Assembly (NCBI GenBank): GCA_913055605.1
Contig: CAJXKJ010000032.1
Span: 1-33,523, forward strand
DNA length: 33,523 bases
Direction of reading: 5' to 3'
From: an uncultured Euryhalocaulis sp.
Lineage (GTDB): Bacteria; Pseudomonadota; Alphaproteobacteria; Caulobacterales; Maricaulaceae
This document shows positions 17,183 to 24,979 of the stretch, piece by piece. Under the pieces are notes generated by a model. The model was not told the origin of the DNA and searched no databases. It saw only the letters and a program-made list of their open reading frames with translations. The translations under genes and the position numbers were made by a program. The number at the start of each line of letters is the position of its first letter. Positions within the stretch are counted from its first letter, which is position 1.

Positions 17183-17845
17183 TCAGTGCGCCGGGTCGAT
17201 GCGATCCGGCGTGGAGGCGTTGACCCGCCACCAGGCCGCCAGCGCCAGGCGCGGGCGCAGGGTCGGCAGCACTTCGTGCTCGGTCTCTTCCGACAGCATC
17301 AGCACGACGGTTCCGGGCGCGGGCGGCGTGTCCTGCGCCGGCCCGCCGTCCGGCGGCCAGACGCGCAGGGCGCCGCCCCACTCCGCCCGCCATTCCGGAT
17401 TCAGATAGGCGACCAGCGAGACGACGCGGTTGCGCGCCCCGCGCAGGGAGTCGCGGTGGCGGGCGTAGAAGCCGCCGGCGGGATAGCGGGCGCAGCAGGC
17501 CTCGAACTCGAACAGGCCCAGGAACAGCGCGCGGTTCAGATGCGCGCGCAATTCCTCGGCCTGGGCCAGCAGGCGGCGCTGGGCGTCGGTCCGCCCGTCC
17601 AGCCAGGCGATGGCGGCGCGCCGCACGCCGCGGTCCAGCGTGTAATCCTCCTCCCGCCCCACGCCGGCCGGCGCGGCCTCGGCCTCAATCATCTCCGCGG
17701 CCAAAGCGGCGGCCAGATCCGCCGGCAGCCAGCCGTCGATCCGCGTCCAGCCGCGCGACGCCAGCTCCGCAAATGCGGCGGCAAGGCGATTATCGCCGGG
17801 CGGCGGGGGATAGGCCGCGGGAAGCGGGGCTGGGTGCGCGTGCAT
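17183..17845 (-). CDS. 2OG-Fe(II) oxygenase, prolyl-hydroxylase/SM-20 type
   Basis: 220 aa Fe(II)/2-oxoglutarate-dependent dioxygenase of the prolyl 4-hydroxylase-like group. The double-stranded beta-helix core has the iron ligands His130 and Asp132 in FYARHRDSL and His190 in ETEHEVLP, with Arg197/Arg199 in LRPRLALAAWW as the 2-oxoglutarate anchor. The segment VVSLVAYLNPEW with WGGALRVWP is characteristic. Start ATG 17845 gives a normal N-terminus; the open frame extends much further upstream but through the divergent promoter region. Bacterial relatives hydroxylate prolines, EF-Tu among the known targets, but the substrate here is unknown. Divergent from a lipoprotein gene. Confidence 0.9.
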   Translation of the reverse strand: MHAHPAPLPAAYPPPPGDNRLAAAFAELASRGWTRIDGWLPADLAAALAAEMIEAEAAPAGVGREEDYTLDRGVRRAAIAWLDGRTDAQRRLLAQAEELRAHLNRALFLGLFEFEACCARYPAGGFYARHRDSLRGARNRVVSLVAYLNPEWRAEWGGALRVWPPDGGPAQDTPPAPGTVVLMLSEETEHEVLPTLRPRLALAAWWRVNASTPDRIDPAH

Positions 17846-17954
17846 GGCGGGCGGCCTATGCGCCCGGCCTGCGAAACCTGCAACGGAAATCAGGGGGCAA
17901 CGGCAGGCAGCTCGGCATGGCCGGCAATAATTGACCGCGAAGCACCCTTTTTCG

Positions 17955-17983
17955 TTGACGGACGTGTTCCTTAACAATTTACT
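17955..17983 (+). promoter_or_regulatory. Candidate sigma-70-type promoter for the lipoprotein gene
   Basis: TTGACG at 17955-17960 and TTTACT at 17978-17983 are separated by 17 bases in an unusually AT-rich patch. An alternative -10 is TATATT at 17995-18000, with a poor -35. The lipoprotein start follows at 18023 behind GGGGGA. Confidence 0.4.
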
Positions 17984-18022
17984 ACTTATGGTTGTATATT
18001 CTGGGGAATTGGGGGAAATCTC

Positions 18023-18349
18023 ATGAAGTCTTTGACCACGGGCCTGATGGTCTGCGGGGCGGCTCTGTGCGGCCTGAGTGCGTGTGCGACGCCGGATGTG
18101 GTGAACGTGCGTCAGGCGGGCGACAGCCGTCTGACTTGCGAACAGATCGTTGAGGAAATCGAGGTGGCGGAGGAATTCCGCGCCGAAGCTCGGGAGGAGC
18201 GAGGCGTGACCGGGACGAATGTCGCGGCGGCGGTCTTTTTCCCGATCGGTCTTGTCGGCACCTATATGAACACCGAGGAGGCCATGGAAGCCGCCGAGGA
18301 CCGCCGCGAACATCTCGAAGAGATGTACGAGGACAAAGGCTGCCCCTGA
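18023..18349 (+). CDS. Small predicted lipoprotein
   Basis: 108 aa. A type II signal peptide (MKSLTTGLMVCGAALCGLSAC) ends in the lipobox LSAC, so the mature N-terminus should be a lipidated Cys. The mature part starts with a Thr/Pro-rich spacer and has a helical, acidic segment (CEQIVEEIEVAEEFRAEARE), a short hydrophobic patch (NVAAAVFFPIGLVGTYM), and another acidic helix. The Cys in TCEQI and the penultimate Cys could form a disulfide. It is similar in style to small alphaproteobacterial lipoproteins with an FFPIGL-type patch; function unknown. Well supported by ribosome binding site and promoter. Stops 4 bases before the stop of the convergent methyltransferase gene. Confidence 0.85.
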   Translation: MKSLTTGLMVCGAALCGLSACATPDVVNVRQAGDSRLTCEQIVEEIEVAEEFRAEAREERGVTGTNVAAAVFFPIGLVGTYMNTEEAMEAAEDRREHLEEMYEDKGCP

Positions 18350-18353
18350 TCTT

Positions 18354-19277
18354 CTAGCCGTCCAGCTTGTGCTCGGCGACGCCCAGCGCGTCGGCCAGGC
18401 GGTGCGTGGCGCTGCCGGGCTTCAGGGGCTTGGGCTGGCCGGGGGCGGGGGCCCAGCCGGTGGCGGTCACGATCTCGAACGTCGCCTTCAGGCGGCCGTC
18501 CTCTGTGGCGAAGCGCTCGGCATAGATCTGCAAAGCGCGGGTGAAGGCGGCGCGGGACAGCGGCGCGCGGCGGGCCAGCGCATTGCTCTCCCCCATGCCG
18601 CGCAGATCGGCGAACAGGCGCGCGGGGTCGCCATAGCGCACGGTGCTGCGGTCCACGTCCGCGACCGGCAGGGCGAAGCCGGCGCGCTGGAGCAGGCCGC
18701 CCATGTCGCGCGCGTCGGCGAAGGGGCTGACGCGGGCGCCGGCGGCGCCGCGTTCTGCCTCCGCCGCCAGCAGGGCCTGGCGCAATTCGGTCAGCGTCGC
18801 GCCGCCCAGCAGCGCCCCGGCGAAGAAGCCGTCCGGCGCCAGCATGTGGTTCACGCCGATCAGCGCGCCGGGCAGGTCGTTGGTCCAGTGCAGGGTCAGG
18901 GGCGCCAGCACCAGGTCGAATGCGCCCTCGGCGAAGGCCGGCGCCTCCTCATCCATCGCTACGGACGGCCCCGGCGCGCGCGCGGCCATTTCGGGGGCGA
19001 GGTCGGCCTCGACCAGGAAGCCGACGCGGCCCGCGAGGTCCGATTCCGCCAGCAGCTCGCCCACCAGACCGCCGCCGCCGATGGCCAGCGCGCGGGGAAA
19101 GTCGCGCGTGGTAAAGGCGGCGCGGTCCAGCAAATCCTTGACCGCGAGGCGCACGAGGAAATCATGGTCTTCGAAGCGCCGTGCGGCGCGGGCCCGGCGG
19201 CGGCGCAGCAGCGCGCGGTCGAACAGGACCGGGACAGCGGGCGCGGGGGAAAGCGGGGAGGCCATGTCGGACGGCAT
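18354..19277 (-). CDS. SAM-dependent methyltransferase, NDUFAF5/BioC-like
   Basis: 307 aa class I methyltransferase. The N-terminal signature FDRALLRRRRARAARRFEDHDFL closely resembles the NDUFAF5 (complex I assembly factor 5) family. Motif I is degenerate (RALAIGGGGLVGELL), then an acidic strand, FDLVLAPLTLHWTNDLPGAL as motif post-II, and HMLAPDGFFAGALLGG as motif III. In mitochondria the relative hydroxylates an NDUFS7 arginine; bacterial members are often annotated as methyltransferase or BioC-like. Two starts are possible, ATG 19277 and ATG 19265, neither with a good ribosome binding site. The second shares a CATG with the divergent comF start. No bio genes are nearby, which argues against BioC. 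Confidence 0.85.
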   Translation of the reverse strand: MPSDMASPLSPAPAVPVLFDRALLRRRRARAARRFEDHDFLVRLAVKDLLDRAAFTTRDFPRALAIGGGGLVGELLAESDLAGRVGFLVEADLAPEMAARAPGPSVAMDEEAPAFAEGAFDLVLAPLTLHWTNDLPGALIGVNHMLAPDGFFAGALLGGATLTELRQALLAAEAERGAAGARVSPFADARDMGGLLQRAGFALPVADVDRSTVRYGDPARLFADLRGMGESNALARRAPLSRAAFTRALQIYAERFATEDGRLKATFEIVTATGWAPAPGQPKPLKPGSATHRLADALGVAEHKLDG

Positions 19278-20058
19278 CGGGCACAGATACGGGCTGGCGG
19301 CCTTTTCTGGAAGGGCAGGGCGGGCGCTGGCCGGGTGCGGCCGGGCGGCGCTGGATACGCTGGTCCCGCCGCTGTCGCCGCTGTCGCCGTCGCCCGCCGA
19401 CGGGCCGGGGCGGCTGGAGGCGGCGCTGTGGGCGAAGCTGCAATTCCTGGGGCCGCCCTGGTGCGCGATCTGCGGCTTTCCGTTTCCGTACGAGGCGGGC
19501 GAGGGGGCGCTGTGCGGGCTCTGCGCCGCGCGGGCGCCGCGCTATGACCGTGCGCGCAGCGCGCTGGCCTATGACGATTCCAGCCGGCCGCTGATCCTGT
19601 CGTTCAAGCATGGCGGGCGGCGCGACGCGCTGACCCATTTCGCGGCCTGGATGGCGCGCGCGGCGGCCGATACGCAGGCCGACGTGATCGCGCCGGTTCC
19701 GCTGCATTATCTGCGGCTGGTGCGGCGGCGCTATAATCAGGCGGCGATCCTGGGCCGGGCGCTGTCGCCCTTGCTGGGCGTTCCGTTCGACGCCGGGCTG
19801 CTGGCGCGGCGGCGGCGGACCGAGACGCAGGCCGGCAAGAGCGCGCGCGGGCGGCGGCGCAACGTGGCCGGCGCCTTCGCCGCGCCGGAGCGGGCGCGGG
19901 AACGGCTTTCCGGCCGATGCGTGCTTCTGGTAGATGACGTGATGACCACCGGGGCGACGCTGGAGGCGTGTGCGCGAACGCTGAAACGCGCGGGCGCCGC
20001 GCGCGTTGAAGCGGTGACCCTGGCGCGGGTCGTCCGCGCGGGCGACGCGCACCGCTGA
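19264..20058 (+). CDS. comF: ComF-family phosphoribosyltransferase-like protein
   Basis: 264 aa ComF family protein (double zinc ribbon plus type I PRTase fold). The zinc-site cysteines are Cys67-x2-Cys70 (CAIC) and Cys84-x2-Cys87 (CGLC), then LILSFKHGGRRDAL, VIAPVPLHYLRLVRRRYNQA and the PRPP loop VLLVDDVMTTGATL (220-233). ComF takes part in DNA uptake in naturally competent bacteria; the role in alphaproteobacteria is less clear. Start ATG 19264 is the only convincing one, with GGGGAGG two bases upstream, a tight spacing. Its 5' end overlaps that of the divergent methyltransferase. First gene of a compact set with grxC, the amidase and DUF1178. Confidence 0.92.
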   Translation: MSDGIGHRYGLAAFSGRAGRALAGCGRAALDTLVPPLSPLSPSPADGPGRLEAALWAKLQFLGPPWCAICGFPFPYEAGEGALCGLCAARAPRYDRARSALAYDDSSRPLILSFKHGGRRDALTHFAAWMARAAADTQADVIAPVPLHYLRLVRRRYNQAAILGRALSPLLGVPFDAGLLARRRRTETQAGKSARGRRRNVAGAFAAPERARERLSGRCVLLVDDVMTTGATLEACARTLKRAGAARVEAVTLARVVRAGDAHR

Positions 20059-20082
20059 CCGGCAAAGAAAAAGAACGAGACC

Positions 20083-20343
20083 ATGCAGGACGTCGAAATC
20101 TACACACGGACCCTTTGCGGCTTTTGCGCGCGCGCCAAGTCGCTGCTGGACGGCAAGGGCGTGGAATATAAAGAGATCGACGCCGGCTATGACCCGATCG
20201 CGCGCGGGGAGATGCGCAAGCGCTCCGGCGGGCGGAACACGTTTCCGCAGATTTTCATCGGCGGCGACCATGTCGGCGGCTGCGACGACCTGATGGCGCT
20301 GGAGCGGGACGGCAAGCTGGATGCGATGCTGAACAATGGCTGA
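20083..20343 (+). CDS. grxC: Glutaredoxin 3-type glutaredoxin
   Basis: 86 aa glutaredoxin, full length for GrxC. It reduces disulfides and glutathione-mixed disulfides using glutathione in the cytoplasm. The active site is Cys12-Gly-Phe-Cys15 (TLCGFCARAK), a variant of the usual CPYC. Other Grx features are NTFPQIFIGGDHVGGCDDL, with the cis-Pro TFP and the GGCDD helix that bind glutathione. It starts 24 bases after comF and overlaps the next gene by 8 bases, so translation is probably coupled. The order comF-grxC-hydrolase-DUF1178 is common in alphaproteobacteria. Confidence 0.95.
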   Translation: MQDVEIYTRTLCGFCARAKSLLDGKGVEYKEIDAGYDPIARGEMRKRSGGRNTFPQIFIGGDHVGGCDDLMALERDGKLDAMLNNG

Positions 20344-21166
20344 CGCGAACACATTGCGGGCGGGCCTGGTGCAGATGCGCAGCGGGACCGACCCGGTGCG
20401 CAATCTGGACGAGGCCGAACGGCTGATCCGCCTGGCCGCCGGCGACGGGGCGCAACTGATCGCGACGCCCGAATGCACGAACCTGGTCCAGCGCGACACG
20501 TCGAAGCTGGGCGAGGTGCTGCGGCCCGAAGCGGATGATCCGGCGCCGGCGCGGTTCTCCGCGCTGGCGGACGGGCTGGGGATCTGGCTGCTGGCCGGCT
20601 CTTTCGTTTTCCGGGGCGAGGACGGGCGCGCGGCCAACCGTTCCATGCTGTTCGGGCCGGACGGGGCGGTCGTGGCGCGCTACGACAAGATCCACATGTT
20701 CGACGTGATGCTGGGCTCCGAGAGCTGGAAGGAGTCGGCGACCTATACGCCCGGCGACCGGGCGGTGGTGGCGCAGACGCCCTGGGGCGGGCTCGGCATG
20801 ACGATTTGCTACGACCTGCGGTTCGGGGCGCTGTACCGCAAGCTGGCCCAGGCCGGCGCGTCGCTGATCACCGTCCCGGCCGCCTTCACCCGCCCGACGG
20901 GGGAGGCGCACTGGTCCACGCTGATCCGGGCGCGGGCGATCGAGACGGGCGCCTATGTGCTGGCCCCGGCGCAGGGCGGGCGGCATGAGGACGGACGCGG
21001 CACCTGGGGCCATAGCATGATCGCCGCGCCCTGGGGCGAGGTGGCGGCGGAGCTGAAGGGCGACGCGCCGGACGTGCTGCTGGCCGATCTGGACCTGTCC
21101 GCCGTGGCCTCGGTGCGGGAGCGGATTCCGCAGCTGAGCCACGACCGGGAGTTCACCCTGCCATGA
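20336..21166 (+). CDS. Carbon-nitrogen hydrolase, Nit/deaminated glutathione amidase type
   Basis: 276 aa nitrilase-superfamily amidase. The catalytic triad is visible: Glu46 in ATPECTNL, Lys118 in RYDKIHMFDV and Cys158 in MTICYDLRF. The pattern RYDKIHMFDV with TICYDLRF and IRARAIETGAYVLAPAQGG matches the Nit1-type deaminated glutathione amidase group, a metabolite-repair activity on deaminated glutathione. Its place directly after glutaredoxin (8-base overlap) suits a glutathione-related role. It overlaps the DUF1178 gene by 4 bases (ATGA). Superfamily certain; the exact substrate is inferred from resemblance and context. Confidence 0.92.
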   Translation: MADANTLRAGLVQMRSGTDPVRNLDEAERLIRLAAGDGAQLIATPECTNLVQRDTSKLGEVLRPEADDPAPARFSALADGLGIWLLAGSFVFRGEDGRAANRSMLFGPDGAVVARYDKIHMFDVMLGSESWKESATYTPGDRAVVAQTPWGGLGMTICYDLRFGALYRKLAQAGASLITVPAAFTRPTGEAHWSTLIRARAIETGAYVLAPAQGGRHEDGRGTWGHSMIAAPWGEVAAELKGDAPDVLLADLDLSAVASVRERIPQLSHDREFTLP

Positions 21167-21600
21167 TCCGCTATGCGCTGGCCTGCGCGGACGGGCACGA
21201 ATTCGAGGCCTGGTTCCGCGACTCCGCCGATTTCGACGAGCAGGCGCAGCGCAGCCTGGTCGAATGCCCGTCCTGCGGTGCGAAGGACGTGAAGAAACAG
21301 ATCATGGCGCCAGCCGTGTCGACCTCCCGCAAGCGGGAGGCGCGCGAGGCGCAGGCCGAGCAGCAGCGGACGATGGCAATGGCCAGCGCCGCGGTGCGCC
21401 GGCACATCAAGGAAAATTTCGACGATGTCGGCTCGCGCTTCCCGTCCGAGGCGCGCGCCATCCATGACGGGCTCGCGCCCGACCGGGCGATCTATGGCCA
21501 GGCCTCGGCCGAAGAGGCGGAGGCGCTGCGCGAGGACGGGGTGGAGGTCTGCCCGCTGCCCCCGATGCTGAACCCGGACTTCGACAAGAAGGTGAACTAG
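21163..21600 (+). CDS. DUF1178 family protein
   Basis: 145 aa, matching DUF1178, a mainly proteobacterial family of unknown function. It starts MIRYALACADGHEFEAWFRD, followed by LVECPSCGAKDVKKQIMAPAVS with a CxxC pair (Cys35, Cys38) that may bind metal, a helical middle, DVGSRFPSEARAIHDG and the conserved ending CPLPPMLNPDFDKKVN. Translationally coupled to the amidase by an ATGA overlap. It closes the comF-grxC-amidase set, as is usual in alphaproteobacteria. Confidence 0.94.
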   Translation: MIRYALACADGHEFEAWFRDSADFDEQAQRSLVECPSCGAKDVKKQIMAPAVSTSRKREAREAQAEQQRTMAMASAAVRRHIKENFDDVGSRFPSEARAIHDGLAPDRAIYGQASAEEAEALREDGVEVCPLPPMLNPDFDKKVN

Positions 21601-21613
21601 GCGCCTGCCTGGG

Positions 21614-21652
21614 CCTGACTCTGGGTCTAACTTTGGACCTGACTCTGGGTCT
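21614..21652. repeat. Short direct repeat spanning the MBL gene stop codon
   Basis: The 15-mer CCTGACTCTGGGTCT occurs at 21614-21628 and 21638-21652, with further partial copies (GGGCCTGA) around it. On the minus strand the repeat encodes the Gln/Ser/Thr tail of the MBL-fold protein and reaches beyond its stop codon, suggesting slippage moved the C-terminus. Confidence 0.7.
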
Positions 21653-22472
21653 GGGCCTGAGCGGCGGCGAGCTCCGCCGCGTCGTGCGAGCAGACGATGC
21701 GCAAATCCGGCGGACCCTCGCGCGCGAGCGCGCGCAGACGGCCCAGGTTTCGGGTCCGCGCCGCGTGGTCGGAATCCATGATGCGCTGATAGGCGGCGAG
21801 GCCCGGCGGCAGGGACGGGCGGGCGCCGGTCATCTGGCGATGGTGCAGATAGGCGTCGCCGGCGTGCAGCAGCCAGCCGCCATCGAACGCCACGGCGACG
21901 CCCGCATGGCCGAGCGTGTGGCCGGAAAGCGGGAGCATCAGGATTTCCGGCGGCAGGCCGTCCAGACCGCGCACCGCGCCGAAGCCGAACCAGGGTTCGC
22001 CGCCGGGTTCGTATAGGCGCCAGTCCGACGCCTCGTCCCATTGCCGCGGGCGATAGCGCTGGCGCGCGACGAAGCCGCGCCGGCGGGCGGCGGCGTCATG
22101 CTCGGCCGCCAGGACATGGATGCGGGCGTGCGGAAAATCCTCCACCCCGCCGGCGTGATCGAAGTCCAGATGCGTCAGCACGATATGGCGCACGTCGTGC
22201 GGGTCGTGGCCCAGCGCCTGGACCTGCCGGATGGCGGTGTCGCGTTCGCGCAGGCGGATATTCAGCAGCGTGCGCCACAGGCGCGGCAGGCGGGGATGCG
22301 GATGGCGCACGTCGCGCAGGCCATAGCCGGCGTCCACCAGGACCAGCGTCCGGTCCGTCTCGACCAGCAGGCAATGGGTCGGGATATGCGCGAGCGGGCC
22401 GCGGCTGGCGCCGTCGAACAGCGCCCCGCCCAGCGGGCAATGCGACCCGCAATTCAGGTGATGGACGCGCAC
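21627..22472 (-). CDS. MBL-fold metallo-hydrolase
   Basis: About 281 aa metallo-beta-lactamase-fold hydrolase. The metal site shows His101-x-Asp103-x-Asp105-His106 in LTHLDFDHAGG, a third His in LPLSGHTLGHAG, the bridging Asp in LLHAGDAY, and a final His in CSHDAAEL. The arrangement resembles quorum-quenching lactonases and related broad MBL hydrolases. I chose GTG 22472 because it is followed directly by the family-like VHHLNCGS start and GGACAGG lies upstream; a start at 22544 would overlap the next gene and adds a basic, unlikely N-terminus. The C-terminus QAQTQSQVQS comes from the direct repeat. Downstream of two alpha/beta hydrolases on the same strand. Substrate unknown. Confidence 0.85.
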   Translation of the reverse strand: MRVHHLNCGSHCPLGGALFDGASRGPLAHIPTHCLLVETDRTLVLVDAGYGLRDVRHPHPRLPRLWRTLLNIRLRERDTAIRQVQALGHDPHDVRHIVLTHLDFDHAGGVEDFPHARIHVLAAEHDAAARRRGFVARQRYRPRQWDEASDWRLYEPGGEPWFGFGAVRGLDGLPPEILMLPLSGHTLGHAGVAVAFDGGWLLHAGDAYLHHRQMTGARPSLPPGLAAYQRIMDSDHAARTRNLGRLRALAREGPPDLRIVCSHDAAELAAAQAQTQSQVQS

Positions 22473-22506
22473 GCCTGTCCGGCCCCTGTCCGGCCGCTGT
22501 CCGCGC

Positions 22507-23310
22507 CTACTCCGCCGCCTGCGTCTGGGCGCCCAGGGCGGCATGCGCCTCCGCCCAGGCCAGGGCGAAATCGGCGACGGTCTCCCAGCCCGGCTCCAGA
22601 CAGGTCCAGTGGCAGCGCGCGTCGAAGATTTTCAGCTCCGTCGGCGCGGGCGAGCGGTTCTGCTTGCGGTAATTGCGCGCGGTCATCGCCGCGTCGGCGA
22701 TCAGATCCTTGCCGCCGCCGATCAGCAGAAGCGGCGGGCGGTCCGGATTGGCCCAGCGGATCTTGCCCTGTTTGGCGGTCAGCCCGTCCCAATAGACCTT
22801 GCCGGCGGTGGGCACGATGTAGCGGTCATAATGATCGCGCTTCATGTCGTCCGGCAGGGTCTGGGCGAAGCGGCTGGAGAAGAAGCCGAACGACATGTGC
22901 TTGATCTTGCCATAGCTGAACGGATCGCCCAGCACCGGGAAGGCGGAGACCAGCGCGTGCGGCCCGATGCGCACGCCCGGGATCGGGGCCGGGTCGATGG
23001 CGACGCCGCAGGCGCCGAGGCCCCGGTCCATCAGATACTGGACCCACACGCCGCCCGCCGAATGGCCGATCAGGATCGGCGGTTCGGGAAGGGCGCGGAC
23101 CAGACGGTCATAATGGTCGATGACCTCCACCGGTCCGGATTTGGCGAGCATCGGGTCGGGCGCGGCGCGCAGATCGGCCGGCGGACGGTCGTCATGGGGC
23201 CAGTCCGGCGCGACGACGGTGTAGCCCTTCGCCTCGAAGCGCGATTTCCAGTTTTCCCAGCTGGCGGCGTTCAGCCACGCGCCGTGGATCAGCATGATGG
23301 TACGGGTCAT
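22507..23310 (-). CDS. Alpha/beta hydrolase
   Basis: 267 aa cytoplasmic alpha/beta hydrolase without signal peptide. Motifs: IMLIHGAWLNAASWENW (oxyanion region), the nucleophile elbow ILIGHSAGG with Ser84, an acid residue in LLIGGGKDLIAD, and His in DARCHWTCLEPGW. The starting Met is unambiguous. Gene order on this strand is chloroperoxidase-like hydrolase, this gene after 23 bases, then the MBL-fold hydrolase after 34 bases, which suggests one transcript for three hydrolases. The reaction cannot be told; esters or lactones are plausible. Confidence 0.88.
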   Translation of the reverse strand: MTRTIMLIHGAWLNAASWENWKSRFEAKGYTVVAPDWPHDDRPPADLRAAPDPMLAKSGPVEVIDHYDRLVRALPEPPILIGHSAGGVWVQYLMDRGLGACGVAIDPAPIPGVRIGPHALVSAFPVLGDPFSYGKIKHMSFGFFSSRFAQTLPDDMKRDHYDRYIVPTAGKVYWDGLTAKQGKIRWANPDRPPLLLIGGGKDLIADAAMTARNYRKQNRSPAPTELKIFDARCHWTCLEPGWETVADFALAWAEAHAALGAQTQAAE

Positions 23311-23333
23311 GAGCGGGCCTCCGGCGCGCGTCC

Positions 23334-24155
23334 TCAGGCTTCGATGAAGGCGAGGACGTCGGCGTTGAATGTGTCGGTATGGGTGTGGGAGAAGCCGTGC
23401 GGCCCGCCCGGCCAGACTTTCAGCGTCGCGTTCTTCAGCAGCTTCGAGGATTTCATCGCCGAGGCGCCGATCGGCACGATCTGGTCGTCGTCGCCGTGGC
23501 AGACCAGGACCGGAATCTCGATCGACTTCAGGTCGTCGGTGAAGTCGACCTCCGAGAATTCGTGGATGCAGTCGTACTGGCCTTTTATTCCGCCCATCAT
23601 GCCCTGGAGCCAGAACTGGTTCCGCACGCCCTCGGACGGCTCCACGCCGTCGCGGTTATAGCCGAAGAAGGGCATGGTCAGGTCCTTGTAGAACTGGGAC
23701 CGGTCGCCCAGCGTGCCTTTTCGAATGTCGTCGAACACCGAGATCGGAAGGCCGTCAGGATTGCCGGGCGTCTGCACCATCAGCGGCGGGACGGCGCCGT
23801 AGAGCACCGCCTTGGCGACCTTCTTGGTGCCATGCCGGCCCATGTATCGGGTGATCTCCCCGCCGCCGGTGGAATGGCCGATCAGGATGATGTCCTTCAG
23901 GCCCAGCGTTTTGATCAGCTCCGCCAGATCGTCGGCGTACTGATCCATATGGTTGCCGTCCCAGGTCTGGCCGGATCGGCCGTGGCTGCGGCGGTCATGG
24001 GCGATGACGCGGTAGCCGCGCTCGCCAAAGAACATCATCTGGGCGTCCCAGTCGTCGGCGGTCAGCGGCCAGCCATGGCTGAAGACGATGGGACGGCCGC
24101 TGCCCCAGTCCTTGTAGAAGATTTCGGTTCCGTCCTTGGTGGTGATCGCAGGCAT
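23334..24155 (-). CDS. Alpha/beta hydrolase, non-haem chloroperoxidase group
   Basis: 273 aa, closely resembling cofactor-free chloroperoxidases/arylesterases. ATG 24155 has GGGAG upstream and begins [20 protein letters not shown], the standard start of the family. Further signs: [30 protein letters not shown], the elbow IGHSTGGGE with Ser95, the acid in [12 protein letters not shown] and His in [11 protein letters not shown]. Such enzymes work in vivo mainly as esterases/perhydrolases. The gene is divergent from a TetR-family regulator across 225 bases and probably regulated by it; it heads a run of three hydrolase genes. Confidence 0.93.
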   Translation of the reverse strand: MPAITTKDGTEIFYKDWGSGRPIVFSHGWPLTADDWDAQMMFFGERGYRVIAHDRRSHGRSGQTWDGNHMDQYADDLAELIKTLGLKDIILIGHSTGGGEITRYMGRHGTKKVAKAVLYGAVPPLMVQTPGNPDGLPISVFDDIRKGTLGDRSQFYKDLTMPFFGYNRDGVEPSEGVRNQFWLQGMMGGIKGQYDCIHEFSEVDFTDDLKSIEIPVLVCHGDDDQIVPIGASAMKSSKLLKNATLKVWPGGPHGFSHTHTDTFNADVLAFIEA

Positions 24156-24335
24156 GCCGTAGCTCCCTCGCGCCGGGCGCAGGGCCGTCGGTCGGGCGCG
24201 GCGAACGCGCCGGCGGGGCGGCGATGCGTGGGCCGGACTGGCTGACTCCGCTCGCAAACCATTCCCGTGGCGCGGGGGCGAGCGCCCGGCGCCTTTTTCA
24301 TTGTACCGGAAATGATTATGTATTGATGACGAAGC

Positions 24336-24366
24336 GAATCATTATCGTCAATCGGATTCGCGAATC
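24336..24366. promoter_or_regulatory. Palindrome and three GANTC sites upstream of the TetR gene
   Basis: GATTCGCGAATC at 24355-24366 is a perfect 12-bp palindrome, ending 14 bases before the TetR start. It contains two GANTC sites (24355-24359, 24362-24366), and a third, GAATC, lies at 24336-24340. GANTC is the CcrM methylation site of alphaproteobacteria. The palindrome is a good candidate operator for the adjacent TetR protein. The surrounding 24300-24360 is AT-rich, as expected for promoters. Confidence 0.45.
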
Positions 24367-24380
24367 ACCGGGGAGCGGAA

Positions 24381-24953
24381 ATGCGGGTCACCAAGGAAAA
24401 GGCGGCGGAGAACCGGGCGGCGCTGATCGAGGCGGCCTCCCGCCTGTTCCGCGAGCGCGGACTGGACGCGGTGGGCGTGGCGGAAATCGCGCGCGCCGCC
24501 GGGCTGACGCACGGCGCGTTCTACAGCCACTTCAAGTCGAAGGAGGCCATCGCCGCGGTGGTCTGCGAACAGGCGATCGGCCGGTCCGCCGCGACCTGGC
24601 GGGACGCCATCGGCGGGGGCGGACGGCGCGGCCTGGCCTCGCTCATCAAGCTGTATCTGTCGCCCGAGCGCCGGGCGGCGCGGACGGCGCTGTGCGTCTT
24701 CGCCGCGCTCGGGTGCGACCTGTCGCGCACGGGCAAGCCGGTGCGCCGGGCGGCCACGCGCGCTTTGCCGGAGCAGATCGCGCTGCTGGAGGATCTGGTG
24801 CCGGGCCGGACGCGGGCGGCGCGGCGCAAGCGGGCGCTGGCGGCATACGCCAGCATGGTCGGCGCGATGGTGATGGCGCGCGCGGTCGACGACCCGGCGC
24901 TGGGCGACGAAATCCTGCGCGCCGCCGGTCAGGAATTGATGCAGGCCCTGTGA
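24381..24953 (+). CDS. TetR/AcrR-family transcriptional regulator
   Basis: 190 aa. ATG 24381 follows GGGGAGCGG. The N-terminal TetR DNA-binding domain reads AALIEAASRLFRERG, then the HTH VGVAEIARAAGLTHGAFYSHFKSKEAI, with the family YxHF recognition end as FYSHF. The C-terminal ligand-binding half is helical with a Cys in LCVFAALGCDL and ends at GQELMQAL. It resembles the TetR subgroup with C-terminal MMGAMVMARAVDDP-type segments (here VGAMVMARAVDDPALG). It is divergent from the chloroperoxidase-like hydrolase, so it most likely represses itself and that hydrolase set. Ligand unknown. Confidence 0.93.
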   Translation: MRVTKEKAAENRAALIEAASRLFRERGLDAVGVAEIARAAGLTHGAFYSHFKSKEAIAAVVCEQAIGRSAATWRDAIGGGGRRGLASLIKLYLSPERRAARTALCVFAALGCDLSRTGKPVRRAATRALPEQIALLEDLVPGRTRAARRKRALAAYASMVGAMVMARAVDDPALGDEILRAAGQELMQAL

Positions 24954-24979
24954 GGGGCGGGCTGTGAAGTGCGTCCCGA

